Shown piece after piece: positions 25,520 through 34,210 of a stretch of DNA of 64,000 nucleotides. Source of the stretch: Cupriavidus taiwanensis. GTDB lineage: Bacteria > Pseudomonadota > Gammaproteobacteria > Burkholderiales > Burkholderiaceae. The stretch covers positions 883,301-947,300 of the forward strand of contig NZ_LT984804.1 in assembly GCF_900250115.1 (NCBI RefSeq), read 5' to 3'. Position 1 is the first letter of the stretch; the number at the start of each line of letters is the position of its first letter. The position numbers and the translations under genes are program-made. The notes under the pieces were generated by a model. The model was given only the letters and a program-made list of their open reading frames with translations. It was not told the origin of the DNA and made no database searches.

Positions 25520-25702
25520 ATGGCACATCAAATTCCACGGCCCGAGGAAGGGCCGCACGTACCTGAGGTGCCGCCGGCCGATCCTTCGCGCAAGAGCGAA
25601 GAGCAACTTCCTCCCCGGCACGACAACGATCTCGGCAAGCCACCGCGGCAGCCGGGACAGGAGGATCTGCGCCGCCAATCGTCCTGGTCCATGCAGCAAT
25701 AG
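25520..25702 (+). CDS. small hydrophilic Pro-rich hypothetical protein
   Basis: A 60-residue, strongly polar protein, rich in Pro, Glu, Asp and Arg (for example RPEEGPHVPEVPPADPSRK), with no membrane segment, probably disordered. A GCAGGAGGG ribosome site stands just in front of the ATG. It is not a family I recognise. It is likely real because of the ribosome site and because its codon use looks like that of its neighbours. It stands next to stress-type genes (DUF883, YciI). Confidence 0.6.
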   Translation: MAHQIPRPEEGPHVPEVPPADPSRKSEEQLPPRHDNDLGKPPRQPGQEDLRRQSSWSMQQ

Positions 25703-25832
25703 CATCGCGGCACCAGCGAGCAAAGCCATAGCGTCTATGCTGGACCGGTGTGCGACACGCCGCAGGGCGTGAGCGTGGAGCGTGCCGACCGGCGCGCCAC
25801 ATCGCCCACACAGTACCTGAGGAGGCATGTCG

Positions 25833-26270
25833 ATGCGTGTCATGGTGATCGTCAAGGCAACCAGCGAGTCGGAAGCCGGCACGATGCCCGGTACCGAGCT
25901 GCTGGCAGCGATGGGCAACTTCAATGAAGAACTGGTCAAGGCCGGCATCATGCTGGCGGGCGAGGGCCTGCAGCCCAGCGCGAAGGGCAAGCGCGTGCGC
26001 TTTGCGGGCAGCCAGCGCACCGTGACCGATGGGCCTTTTGCACGGCCCGAGGAACTGGTTGCCGGATTCTGGCTGTGGCAGGTCAGGTCGATGGACGAGG
26101 CCGTGGAATGGGTCAAGCGCTGCCCCAATCCCATGGAAGGCGAATCCGACATCGAGATCCGGCCCTTGTTCGAGCTGGAGGATTTCGGCGCCGAACTGAC
26201 GCCGGAGCTGCGCGAGCAGGAGGAGCGGCTGCGCGAGGAGGCCGCGCGCGCGGCGAAGTCGCAGGGCTAG
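25833..26270 (+). CDS. YciI-like (DGPF/COG3795) domain protein
   Basis: The 145-residue protein has the ferredoxin-like YciI/DGPF fold: MRVMVIVKATSESEAG at the start, the signature TVTDGPFARPEELVAGFWLWQV (residues about 70-91), then a final helix pair rich in Glu/Arg. Such proteins often sit next to ECF sigma factors, but none is here. The ATG at 25833 is preferred over the one at 25827, since GGAGG at 25821-25825 lies 7 bases before it rather than 1. Function is unknown. Confidence 0.88.
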   Translation: MRVMVIVKATSESEAGTMPGTELLAAMGNFNEELVKAGIMLAGEGLQPSAKGKRVRFAGSQRTVTDGPFARPEELVAGFWLWQVRSMDEAVEWVKRCPNPMEGESDIEIRPLFELEDFGAELTPELREQEERLREEAARAAKSQG

Positions 26271-26290
26271 CTTGGCGTTGCTCGGGAGAG

Positions 26291-26324
26291 ACGGCGGTTC
26301 ACGTGCGTATGGGACCGCCGTTTG
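26291..26324 (+). terminator. putative terminator after the YciI-like gene
   Basis: ACGGCGGT (26291-26298) pairs perfectly with ACCGCCGT (26314-26321) over a 15-base loop and is followed by a short T stretch. It starts 20 bases past the YciI-like stop codon. The T run is short, so it may be weak. Confidence 0.45.
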
Positions 26325-26625
26325 TGCCGGATCGGGCGCTGTCATCCCCGCATCCGGCAGTCTGTCGGGCGGCGGTCCCACGCGCGACCATCGCAACCAC
26401 CACCAGCATGGCAAGCGATGTCCGGCCACGAACGGCGACAAAAGTTTTTCCTAATTCACCTGCACAAACTTTTCAACTCGGCAGCCGTTGCCGGAATCTA
26501 TAGTTTGTCAGGGCAAGACGTGATTGCTGAAGCTTTTCCAGGCCTGGCGCGGAGATGGCGCGGACGGCATGCTGGAAGTTGAGCCCCCATAAAGGCGCCC
26601 GGCGACGGGGGCAAGGGAGACGGCC
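26325..26625. other. intergenic region upstream of the DUF3300 gene
   Basis: About 300 bases without a supported gene. The part around 26445-26530 is clearly more AT-rich than its surroundings and has a TATAGT hexamer near 26500, so the DUF3300/DUF2950 promoter is probably there. No matching -35 was found. Confidence 0.4.
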
Positions 26626-27663
26626 ATGGAGGGGCGGGGAATGCGTCTGTGGCGCCGGATCGGCGCCGGCCTGTGCGCGGGCCTGGCATGGCTGGCGCTC
26701 AATGTCCAGGCGCAGAATGCGCCAGCGCAAGCGGCACCGTTCAAGCCGGAAGAACTTGAGGCGCTGGTCGCGCCCATCGCCCTCTATCCCGATTCCGTGC
26801 TGTCCCAGGTGCTGATGGCCTCCACCTATCCGCTCGAGATCGTGCAGGCGGCACGCTGGGTCAAGGCCAATCCCAAGGTGAAGGGCGACGCCGCGCTGAA
26901 GGCGGTCGAGAGCCAGCCGTGGGATGTCAGCGTCAAGTCGCTGGTGGCTTTCCCGCAGGTGCTGGAGCCGATGAGCGACAAGCTGGACTGGACGCAGAAG
27001 CTGGGCGACGCCTTCATCGGCCAGGAGAAGGAAGTGCTCGATGCCGTGCAGCGGCTGCGGGCGCGCGCGCAGCAATCCGGCAATCTCAAGTCGAACGAGC
27101 AGCAAAAGGTCATTGTCGAACCGGCGCCGGCGACCGCGGCACAGCCAGCGCAGGGGGCGGCGCCGGCGCAGACCATCGTGCGGATCGAGCCGGCGAACCC
27201 CGAAGTCATCTACGTCCCGGCCTACAACCCGACAGTGGTGTACGGCGCCTGGAGCTATCCTTCCTATCCGCCGTATTACTGGCCGCCTTATCCCGCTTAC
27301 TATCCCGGCGCCGCGCTGATGACCGGCTTTGCCTGGGGCGTCGGCCTGGCCGCTGCGGGCGCCATTTTCGGCAACTGCAACTGGGGCGGGGGCGACGTCA
27401 ACATCAACGTCAACAAGGCCGCGAATATCGACCGCAATTTCGACCGTACCAAGGTGCAGGGCGGAGGCAAGTGGCAGCACGATGCCTCGCACCGCAAAGG
27501 GGTGTCGTACCGGGATAACGCAACCAGCGAGCGGTTTGGCGGGCGTGATGCGGCTGCCGCCAACCGCCGCAACGAATTCCGCGGCCGCGAGGGCGGCGTG
27601 TCCGACCGCATGGCCGGCGGGGATCGAGGCGACCGCGGCGGGGTTGGCGACCGCGGCGGGTAG
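26626..27663 (+). CDS. DUF3300 secreted protein, frameshifted
   Basis: A 345-residue open frame of the DUF3300 family. It has a signal peptide (hydrophobic GAGLCAGLAWLALNVQA), a conserved EALVAPIALYPDSVLSQVLMA block at about residues 43-63, WVKANP, and YVPAYNPTVVYG near 195, then a Tyr/Pro-rich segment and a hydrophobic Gly/Ala stretch. The frame stops at TAG 27661-27663 inside an 18-base repeat. The unit there has only 17 bases, and the expected Gly-rich C-terminus continues in the shifted frame to 28091. A second ATG at 26641 with a GGAGGGG ribosome site is an equally good start. Function unknown; the family usually precedes DUF2950, as here. Confidence 0.82.
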   Translation: MEGRGMRLWRRIGAGLCAGLAWLALNVQAQNAPAQAAPFKPEELEALVAPIALYPDSVLSQVLMASTYPLEIVQAARWVKANPKVKGDAALKAVESQPWDVSVKSLVAFPQVLEPMSDKLDWTQKLGDAFIGQEKEVLDAVQRLRARAQQSGNLKSNEQQKVIVEPAPATAAQPAQGAAPAQTIVRIEPANPEVIYVPAYNPTVVYGAWSYPSYPPYYWPPYPAYYPGAALMTGFAWGVGLAAAGAIFGNCNWGGGDVNINVNKAANIDRNFDRTKVQGGGKWQHDASHRKGVSYRDNATSERFGGRDAAAANRRNEFRGREGGVSDRMAGGDRGDRGGVGDRGG

Positions 27664-27824
27664 GCGACCGTGGCGGGGTTGGCGACCGTGGCGGGGTTGG
27701 TGACCGCGGCGGCGTTGGCGATCGCGGCGGGGTTGGTGACCGTGGTGGGGTTGGTGACCGTGGCGGGGTTGGTGACCGTGGCGGAGTCGGCGACCGTGGC
27801 GGCGTCGGCGATCGTGCCGGCGTG
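27628..27824 (+). repeat. 18-bp tandem repeat (11 units, one of 17 bp) encoding GDRGGV
   Basis: Eleven head-to-tail units of the type GGCGACCGTGGCGGGGTT start at 27628. They differ by single bases, mostly at third codon positions. The second unit (27646-27662) is one base short. In frame they encode repeated Gly-Asp-Arg-Gly-Gly-Val. The short unit changes the reading frame and creates the stop at 27661. Confidence 0.85.
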
Positions 27825-28091
27825 TCGGACCGGTCCGCCGGCGGTGGCCGCGACAACGCATTCCAGGGTGTAGGCGGCGGCGGTGCGAGCGCGCAGCGCG
27901 ATTTCGACCGCGGCCGTGCCAGCACGCAGTCGGCCTCGTTCCGCGACGGTGGCGGTCAGCGTGGCGGCGGTGGCTTCAGTGGCGGCGGCGGCCAAGGTGG
28001 CGGTGGCTTCAGCGGCGGCGGCGGCCGCGGCGGCGGGGGCTTCGGCGGTGGCCGCGGTGGTGGTGGCGGCCGTGGTGGCGGACGGCGTTGA
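27663..28091 (+). pseudogene. out-of-frame C-terminal part of the DUF3300 gene
   Basis: This frame carries on the GDRGGV repeats left off at 27660, then continues with a Gly/Ser/Arg stretch and a final GGGG-rich tail ending in GRRGGG-like residues, as expected for the end of a DUF3300 protein. It has no good start or ribosome site of its own. It would be translated only if the lost base were restored or by slippage. A separate small protein from an ATG at 27822 is conceivable but less likely. Confidence 0.6.
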
Positions 28092-28106
28092 TCAGGGGAC
28101 AGCGAT

Positions 28107-29018
28107 ATGCAGCGCACGCAACCATCGGGCCTGACGTGGCCCTGCCGCAAGGCGTTGTCCCTGGTCGGGGTGCTGCTCGCCCTGGCGGCGGCGCCGGCTT
28201 TGGCGCAGAAGAATTTCGCTACGCCCGAGGCGGCAATGAACGCGTTCGGCGAAGCAGTCGCCACCAGCGACGACGCTGCCATGAAGTCCTTGCTCGGCGC
28301 CCGCTATAACGACCTGATCCCGCCGGTCGGCGCCGAGATCCGCTACCGGTTCCTGGAGGCGTGGCACCAGTCGCACTCGATTCGCGCCGACGGCCCCGAC
28401 CGCGCGCGCATTGCCGCGGGCAAAGACGGCTGGACCATGCCGGTTCCGCTGGTAAAGACCGCGAAAGGCTGGCATTTCGATACGCGTGCCGGCGTCGAGG
28501 AAATGCGTTTGCGCCGCATCGGCCGCAACGAACTGTCGGTGATGCAGACCCTGCTGGCGGTGCGCGACGCGCAGTACGAGTATGCGCAGCTGATGCGCCA
28601 GGACCGCGGCGTGACGGCCTACGCATCGAAGCTGGTCAGCTCGCCCGGCAAGAACGACGGCCTGTACTGGCCAACCAAGCCGGGCGAGCCGGAAAGTCCG
28701 CTCGGGCCCGCTTTTCTCAGCGCCGAGCAGCGCAGCACGCCGGGCGGGGGCTACCATGGCTATCGCTATCGGCTGCTGACGTCGCAGGGTTCGCATGCGC
28801 CCGGCGGCAAGTATGACTACGTCGTCGACGGCAAGCTCTTTGGCGGGTTTGCCGTGATCGCGTGGCCGCTGCGGTACGGCGATACCGGCGTCAAGAGCTT
28901 CATGGTGAGCCACGACGGCCGCGTCTACGAGCGCGACCTGGGCCCCGACAGCGCGGCGAGGGCCGGCGCGATCCGGTCGTTCGACCCCGGCCCGGGGTGG
29001 ACCGAGGTCAAGCCTTGA
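28107..29018 (+). CDS. DUF2950 secreted protein
   Basis: The 303-residue protein begins with a Sec signal peptide (VGVLLALAAAPALAQ). It has the DUF2950 pattern: FATPEAAMNAFGEAVATSDD near residue 37, GWHFDTRAGVEEMRLRRIGRNELSVMQ near 120, a DGLYWP segment near 190 and GGFAVIAWPLRYGDTGVKSFMV near the end. It starts 15 bases after the DUF3300 tail. The two families recur side by side, suggesting a joint envelope role that is not yet known. Confidence 0.88.
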   Translation: MQRTQPSGLTWPCRKALSLVGVLLALAAAPALAQKNFATPEAAMNAFGEAVATSDDAAMKSLLGARYNDLIPPVGAEIRYRFLEAWHQSHSIRADGPDRARIAAGKDGWTMPVPLVKTAKGWHFDTRAGVEEMRLRRIGRNELSVMQTLLAVRDAQYEYAQLMRQDRGVTAYASKLVSSPGKNDGLYWPTKPGEPESPLGPAFLSAEQRSTPGGGYHGYRYRLLTSQGSHAPGGKYDYVVDGKLFGGFAVIAWPLRYGDTGVKSFMVSHDGRVYERDLGPDSAARAGAIRSFDPGPGWTEVKP

Positions 29019-29062
29019 CGCCGGCGCACCGGCAGGTGGACCGATGACGCCTTGGCCCGCCG

Positions 29063-30163
29063 TTACCGTGGATTGTGTTCCCCCACCTCGGCCACGAAAT
29101 CCTCCCCCTGCGGCAACCCCAATGAAAACCTGACCGGAAAATCCACCGCGATCCCGCCTTCCGCGGGCATCCGCCGCACCATCTGCCGCGCCTGCACATG
29201 CGGGTCTTCAAACAGCGCCCTGGCCCCGAGCACCGGCGAGAACGGGATATCCAGCGGGGCGAAGAAGATCTCCCAGTCGGCAAGGTCGCGGGTGCGGAAC
29301 ACCGCCGCCATCAGGTCATTGACTTCGAGCTTGTGCCCGGCGCGTCCGGCGCGCGTGGCAAAGCGCGGATCGCGCAGCGCCGGGAATGCGTCGCCCAGCG
29401 CTTCGCACAGGTTGATCCAGAACTTGTTCTCCAGGATGCCCATCGCCAGGTGGCGGCCGTCGCGGGTTTCGAAGAGGTCGTTCTCCGGCATCACGGTCGG
29501 CGCTGCCTGTGGCGACTCCTCGTGCTCTCGCGCCGCCCATGCGCCATGCGCGGTCCACGACAGGATCGCGTCATGGATCGAGACATCCAGATGCTGCCCC
29601 CGCCCGTGCTGGCGCGCGCTCATGATGGCGACGGCCAGCGACAACGCCGCGTAGCCTGAGGCCGCATAGTCCGAGACCCGCACGCGCGGGCGCGAGACCG
29701 CATCGTGCACCTGCACCGGCGTGGCCCAGTACCCCGCCAGCGCCAGGTAGTTCAGGTCATGCCCGGCGTGGCTGGCGTACGGCCCGGTCTGGCCGAAGCC
29801 CGAGACCGAACACAGCACGATGGCCGGATTGACCGCCGCCAGCGCGTCATAGCCCAATCCCAGCCGCGCCATCACGCCCGGGCGGAAGCCTTCGACCACG
29901 GCGTCGGCATTGCGCACCAGATCCAGGAACGCCGCGCGGCCTGCGTCGGTCTTCAGGTCCAGCGCCACCGAGCGCTTGCCGCGGTTGAACTGCGCATACA
30001 CATGCGCGCCCAGCTGGCGCGCGGTGTCGCCGCTGCCGGGCTGCTCGACCTTGATCACATCCGCGCCCAACTGGCGCAGCAGGCTGCAGGCGTGCGGACC
30101 GGGCAGCAACTGGCTGACGTCGAGGATGGTGACGTCCTTCAGGCAAGACCATGCTGGCTTCAT
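29063..30163 (-). CDS. family III CoA-transferase (CaiB/BaiF type)
   Basis: The 366-residue enzyme opens with LKDVTILDVSQLLPGPHACSLLRQLGADVIKVEQPGSGD and has the probable catalytic Asp in AGHDLNYLALAG near residue 150. Family III enzymes move CoA between carboxylic acids. It is the last gene of a module with a Bug binding protein, an acyl-CoA dehydrogenase and an AMP-dependent ligase, so it may activate or recycle the same acid. A racemase role (AMACR-like) is possible in this fold. The ATG at 30163 gives the standard family N-terminus. Confidence 0.9.
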   Translation of the reverse strand: MKPAWSCLKDVTILDVSQLLPGPHACSLLRQLGADVIKVEQPGSGDTARQLGAHVYAQFNRGKRSVALDLKTDAGRAAFLDLVRNADAVVEGFRPGVMARLGLGYDALAAVNPAIVLCSVSGFGQTGPYASHAGHDLNYLALAGYWATPVQVHDAVSRPRVRVSDYAASGYAALSLAVAIMSARQHGRGQHLDVSIHDAILSWTAHGAWAAREHEESPQAAPTVMPENDLFETRDGRHLAMGILENKFWINLCEALGDAFPALRDPRFATRAGRAGHKLEVNDLMAAVFRTRDLADWEIFFAPLDIPFSPVLGARALFEDPHVQARQMVRRMPAEGGIAVDFPVRFSLGLPQGEDFVAEVGEHNPR

Positions 30164-30244
30164 GCGGAACCTCTGGGGAAAGGGAGAAAACACAAGCGCC
30201 GCACGCGCGGGGCGGCGTGCGGCGCAGGGAGCGGGGCGGTTGTA

Positions 30245-31237
30245 TCAGCCCAGGTCGCCGGTCATGCCGATCGACTTCATCAGGTCGCCATAGCGCGCGT
30301 TGTCGCTGGCCACCATGGTGCCGAACTGCGCCGGCGAGGCACTGCGGCGCAGCTCGCCGGCATTGGCCTTGAGCTGGGCGTCGAACACGCCGGCGGTCTG
30401 CAGCGCGCGTACCGCGGCGTGGAGCTTCTGCGCCAGCTCGGGCGGGAAGTTGGCCGGCGCGAACAGGCCGCTCCAGTTGTCGATGACAAAGCCTGGCGGC
30501 AGTGCTTCGGCCATGGTCGGCACGTCGGGGAAGTAGGGCGAACGGGCGGCGGCGGTGACCGCCAGCACCCGGACCTGGTTGTTGCGCACATACTGCGTCG
30601 CGGTGCCCAGCACCGGCATGCCGAACTGGGTCTGTCCGGTCAGCATCGAGGTGATGATTTCCGGCGCGCCCTTGTAGGGAATGTGGACCGCGTCGCAGCC
30701 GGTCTGGTGCAGCATGGTCTCCACCGCCAGGTGGGCGATGCTGCCCTTGCCACCGGAGCCGTAGTTGAACTTGCCCGGCTCCTTCTTCATCGCCGCGACC
30801 AGTTCGGCCGCGCTCTTGTAGGGCGAGGACACCGGCACCACCAGCGCCGACGGCCCGCCCGACAACGCCGTGATCGGGGTGAAGTCATGGGTCGGGTCGT
30901 ACGGCATCTTGCGGTACATGTGCACGTTGATGACGTGCGAGTTGGCCAGGATGCCCAGCGTGTAGCCATCGGGCGCGGCGCGTCGCAGCGCGCCGGCGCC
31001 GATGATGCCGCCGGCGCCCGGCATGTTCTCGACCACCAGCGGCTGGCCGAGCTTCTTGCCAAGTTCCGCCGACAGCGTGCGGGCCGTGCTGTCGGGGGTG
31101 CTGCCGGCGATAAACGGCACGATCAGCCGGATCGGGCGGTTGGGGTAGGTCGATGCGGCGCTGGCGGCGCGGGCCGGCAGCAGCAGGCTGCCCAGCGCGG
31201 CGGCGCCGGCGGTGGCAAGCCAGTTTCGGCGGTTCAT
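30245..31237 (-). CDS. Bug-family periplasmic solute-binding protein
   Basis: The 330-residue protein has a Tat-like/Sec signal (MNRRNWLATAGAAALGSLLL) and the Bug (TctC) fold: YPNRPIRLIVPF at the mature start, VVENMPGAGGIIGA, APDGYTLGI, and the ADVPTMAEA-like segment near 260. Bug proteins bind carboxylates and normally serve TctAB permeases, which are absent here. It lies between the acyl-CoA dehydrogenase and CoA-transferase genes, so the ligand is probably the acid degraded by this module. Confidence 0.92.
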   Translation of the reverse strand: MNRRNWLATAGAAALGSLLLPARAASAASTYPNRPIRLIVPFIAGSTPDSTARTLSAELGKKLGQPLVVENMPGAGGIIGAGALRRAAPDGYTLGILANSHVINVHMYRKMPYDPTHDFTPITALSGGPSALVVPVSSPYKSAAELVAAMKKEPGKFNYGSGGKGSIAHLAVETMLHQTGCDAVHIPYKGAPEIITSMLTGQTQFGMPVLGTATQYVRNNQVRVLAVTAAARSPYFPDVPTMAEALPPGFVIDNWSGLFAPANFPPELAQKLHAAVRALQTAGVFDAQLKANAGELRRSASPAQFGTMVASDNARYGDLMKSIGMTGDLG

Positions 31238-31314
31238 GCTTGGTCTCCGTGGTCTTGTCGTATGGTGCTGTGGCCGGGATCCGGATGCCGGCGGCGACCG
31301 CGCCGCCGGCACGG

Positions 31315-32496
31315 TCAGGCCTTCTGCTGCAGCGGTTCCAGGATAGCCCGCGCGATGGTGTTGCGCTGGATCTCGCTGGTGCCGGTGAAGATGCGGAACA
31401 TGCGCAGCTTGCGGAAGGTCTGCTCGACCGGATGGCCGCGCGTGACGCCGACATTGCCGTGGATCTGCACGGCCTTGTCCGCCACCTCGAAGCAGCGCTC
31501 CGAGACAAAGAGCTTGCACGCCGCGGCCTTCATGCGCAGGTCGGCGCCGGCGTCGGCCAGCGCCGCGGTGTGCGCGATCATGCTTTCGCAGGCCCACAGC
31601 GCCGCCGCCATGTCGGCCAGCATATGCTGGATCGCCTGGAAGCGCGCGATCGGTCCGCCGAACTGGCGGCGCTGGCCGGCATACTCCACCGACGACTCAA
31701 AGGCCCGCGTGGCCAGCCCGAGCATGCTGGGGCAGTGCAGCAGGCGGTTCACGTTGATGCGCGACATGCCCAGCCTGAAGCCGTTGCCTTCGCCGCCGAA
31801 GATGTTGGCGCGCGGCACGCGCACGTTGTCGAAGCGGATGTCGCCGTCGATATGCTGGCCGGACATCGGCACGTACTCGTTGGTGACGGTCACGCCGGGC
31901 AGGTCCAGATCGACCAGCACCGCGGTGATTGCCGGCGGCGTGGCGCTGGCATCGGTCACGCACATGACGATGGCGAAGTCGGCGAACGGCGCGCCGCTGA
32001 TGTAGTGCTTGCCGCCGTTGATCACCAGCTCATCGCCGTCGGCGATGGCCGAGGTCCTGATGCTTTGCGCATCGGAGCCGGAATGCGTTTCCGTGAGCGC
32101 GAAGCAGGTCGATTTCTCGCCGCGGATCACCGGCTTGAAATACCGCTCGAGCTGCTCCGGGGTCGCGTATTTCAGCATGTTGCCCACGCGCGGCGGGCCG
32201 CCCAGGTCGCCCAGCACGTGCGCGGCCAGGGTCGAGCCGCTGGCGGCCAGGTCGGCCTTGAGTGCGCATTGCTCCTGGATGTTCAGGCCCTTGCCGCCGA
32301 GCGCGGTGGGCAGGCAGGCGGCGTAGAAGCCCAGCTCGCTGGAGCGGCGCCAGACCTGGCGCAGGGTCTCGCGCGGCCACGGGTCCTCGGAACCCAGGCC
32401 GAGTTCCCGTTCGAGCGGGCGCAGCTCCTCATCGATAAAGCGGCGGATGCCGGCGCGGGTTTCCAGCAGGACGGGGTTGGTCAGGTGATCGAACAT
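31315..32496 (-). CDS. acyl-CoA dehydrogenase-like flavoprotein
   Basis: The 393-residue protein has all three ACAD domains: helical N-terminus, CFALTETHSGSD with flavin contacts at about 130-145, and a C-terminal helical bundle with QIHGNVGVTRGHPVEQTFRK and IFTGTSEIQRN. The usual catalytic Glu of the YEGTSEI motif is Thr here (FTGTSEI). The alternative base position used by isovaleryl-CoA dehydrogenases also seems changed (INVNRLL). It follows the ligase gene by 27 bases. Substrate unknown; possibly an unusual acyl-CoA. Confidence 0.88.
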   Translation of the reverse strand: MFDHLTNPVLLETRAGIRRFIDEELRPLERELGLGSEDPWPRETLRQVWRRSSELGFYAACLPTALGGKGLNIQEQCALKADLAASGSTLAAHVLGDLGGPPRVGNMLKYATPEQLERYFKPVIRGEKSTCFALTETHSGSDAQSIRTSAIADGDELVINGGKHYISGAPFADFAIVMCVTDASATPPAITAVLVDLDLPGVTVTNEYVPMSGQHIDGDIRFDNVRVPRANIFGGEGNGFRLGMSRINVNRLLHCPSMLGLATRAFESSVEYAGQRRQFGGPIARFQAIQHMLADMAAALWACESMIAHTAALADAGADLRMKAAACKLFVSERCFEVADKAVQIHGNVGVTRGHPVEQTFRKLRMFRIFTGTSEIQRNTIARAILEPLQQKA

Positions 32497-32523
32497 GGCG
32501 GTTTCCTCGGTGCGCTTGCGGGC

Positions 32524-34077
32524 TCAGTTGACGCGGCGTCCGACGCCTTGCCAGTAGCGTTCGCGCACGATCTTGCGGGCCAGCTTGCCGCTGGCGTTCT
32601 TGGGCAGCTCGGCGACGAAGTCGACCGAGCGCGGCGACTTGTAGTCGGCGATGCGCTCGCGGCAGTGCGCGATCAGCTGCTGAGCGGTGGTCTCGCGCCC
32701 GGGGCGCAGCGTGACCACGGCCTTGACGCTTTCGCCCCAGGTGTCGTCGGGCACGCTGATGACGCAGGCCTCCAGCACGTCGGGATGCTGGTATAGCGTG
32801 GCCTCGACCTCGGTCGGGTAGACGTTGAAGCCGCCGGAGATGATCATGTCCTTCTTGCGGTCGACCAGGTACAGGTAGCCGGCCTCGTCCACGCGCGCCA
32901 TGTCGCCGGTATGCAGCCAGCCGTCGACCAGGGTCTCGCGCGTCAGCGCGGGTTCGTTCCAGTAGCCATGGAACACGTCTTCGCCGCGGATCACCAGTTC
33001 GCCGATCTCGCCCAGGGCCACTTCCTTGCCGTGCTCGTCGACCACGCGCACTTCGGTCTCGCCCAGCGCGCGGCCGCACGAGGCCAGGCGCTCGGGATGG
33101 TTGGCGATGGCCTCGGCATGGTCGCTGGTGGACAGCCGCGTGACGCCGGAGGTCGATTCGCTGGCGCCATAGCCCTGCGACAGGATCGGGCCGATGCGCT
33201 CCCAGGCCTCGCGGATGCGAGCCGGCGCCATCGGCGCGGCGCCGTAGGCCAGCGTCTTCAGGCTCGACAGGTCGGCCTGCGCCAGCGTGGGCTCGGCCAG
33301 CAGCATGTTGATCATGGCCGGCACCATGAACACATGGGTGATGCGCAGGCGCGCGACTTCGGCGAGGAAGTGCGCCGGCTCGAATTTCTCGAACAGCACC
33401 AGCGTCGCGCCCACGTACAGGTAAGGCTGCATCAGCATGCCGGAGGCGTGCGTGACCGGGCCGATCAGCGCCAGCCGGTCGCCGGGGCGGGCGGGGCGGT
33501 CCATGCCGGACACCACCTTGCGCAGCGCCGCGATGCGGTTGCCGTAGCTCTGCATGGCGGCCTTGATCTTGCCGGTGGAGCCCGACGAGAAATGCAGCAC
33601 GGCCAGGTCGTCGGCCGCCGGGGTGATGTCGGGCGCGGTGGTGCCGGCATTGGCCAGCAGCGCCTCGTATTCGACATAGCCGGCGGGCGCCGCGCCGATG
33701 GCGATAAAGGTCTCGATGCTGCCGAAGCCGGCCGTGGCCCGGTCGTAGCCGGTATAGCCCGGGCCGGCGATCAGCACGCGCGGAGTGCAGTTCTCGACCA
33801 CGTCGCTGGCCTCGGCCGCGGTGAAGCGCGGGTTGAGCGCGGCCTTGACCAGGCCGGCCTTGTACAGCGCGCATTCCAGTTCCACCAGCTCCGGCCGGTT
33901 GCGCGACTGCACCGCGACGCGGTCGCCCGGACGCAGGCCCAGCGCCAGCAGCGCATTGGCCAGCCGCGTCGAGCGTTGGTCCAGCTGGCGATAGGTCACC
34001 ACCTGGTCCTGGTAGAGGATGGCGGGCTGGTCGCCCCAGTAGCGCGCGGCGCGGCGCAGGAAATACGCGAAACCCAT
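32524..34077 (-). CDS. AMP-dependent acyl-CoA synthetase/ligase
   Basis: The 517-residue ANL-superfamily enzyme has the P-loop-like HFSSGSTGKIKAA near residue 167, the QGYGASESTSG motif near 293, GWLHTGDMA with YLVDRKKDMI near 390-410, and the C-terminal catalytic Lys in PKNASGKLARKIV. It activates a carboxylic acid to its CoA thioester with ATP. It leads the reverse-strand module behind a GGAGACAGC ribosome site, divergent from a LysR gene. Substrate not predictable from sequence. Confidence 0.92.
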   Translation of the reverse strand: MGFAYFLRRAARYWGDQPAILYQDQVVTYRQLDQRSTRLANALLALGLRPGDRVAVQSRNRPELVELECALYKAGLVKAALNPRFTAAEASDVVENCTPRVLIAGPGYTGYDRATAGFGSIETFIAIGAAPAGYVEYEALLANAGTTAPDITPAADDLAVLHFSSGSTGKIKAAMQSYGNRIAALRKVVSGMDRPARPGDRLALIGPVTHASGMLMQPYLYVGATLVLFEKFEPAHFLAEVARLRITHVFMVPAMINMLLAEPTLAQADLSSLKTLAYGAAPMAPARIREAWERIGPILSQGYGASESTSGVTRLSTSDHAEAIANHPERLASCGRALGETEVRVVDEHGKEVALGEIGELVIRGEDVFHGYWNEPALTRETLVDGWLHTGDMARVDEAGYLYLVDRKKDMIISGGFNVYPTEVEATLYQHPDVLEACVISVPDDTWGESVKAVVTLRPGRETTAQQLIAHCRERIADYKSPRSVDFVAELPKNASGKLARKIVRERYWQGVGRRVN

Positions 34078-34173
34078 GCTGTCTCCGTGAAGGCTGAGTG
34101 ATATTGCCGCACGCTCGGTGGTGTGCTGGTGCGCTGTAGTCTGTAAGATGGCGGGCATCACCACAATGACGCG

Positions 34174-34189
34174 ATGGCTATAAAGCCAT
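34174..34189. promoter_or_regulatory. candidate LysR operator
   Basis: ATGGCT-ATAA-AGCCAT is a perfect 6-base-arm inverted repeat, 21 bases before the LysR start and 96 bases from the divergent ligase start. Its outer AT...AT spacing is like the repeat in front of the gentisate operon. A good autoregulation and activation site, but no clear promoter hexamers were found near it. Confidence 0.45.
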
Positions 34190-34210
34190 AACCGTCGGGA
34201 ATGTGAGGCA

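Noticed and set aside
27628..27824. CRISPR array or minisatellite of non-coding origin
   Set aside because: Units are directly adjacent with no spacers and encode an in-frame GDRGGV repeat, so they are coding repeats.
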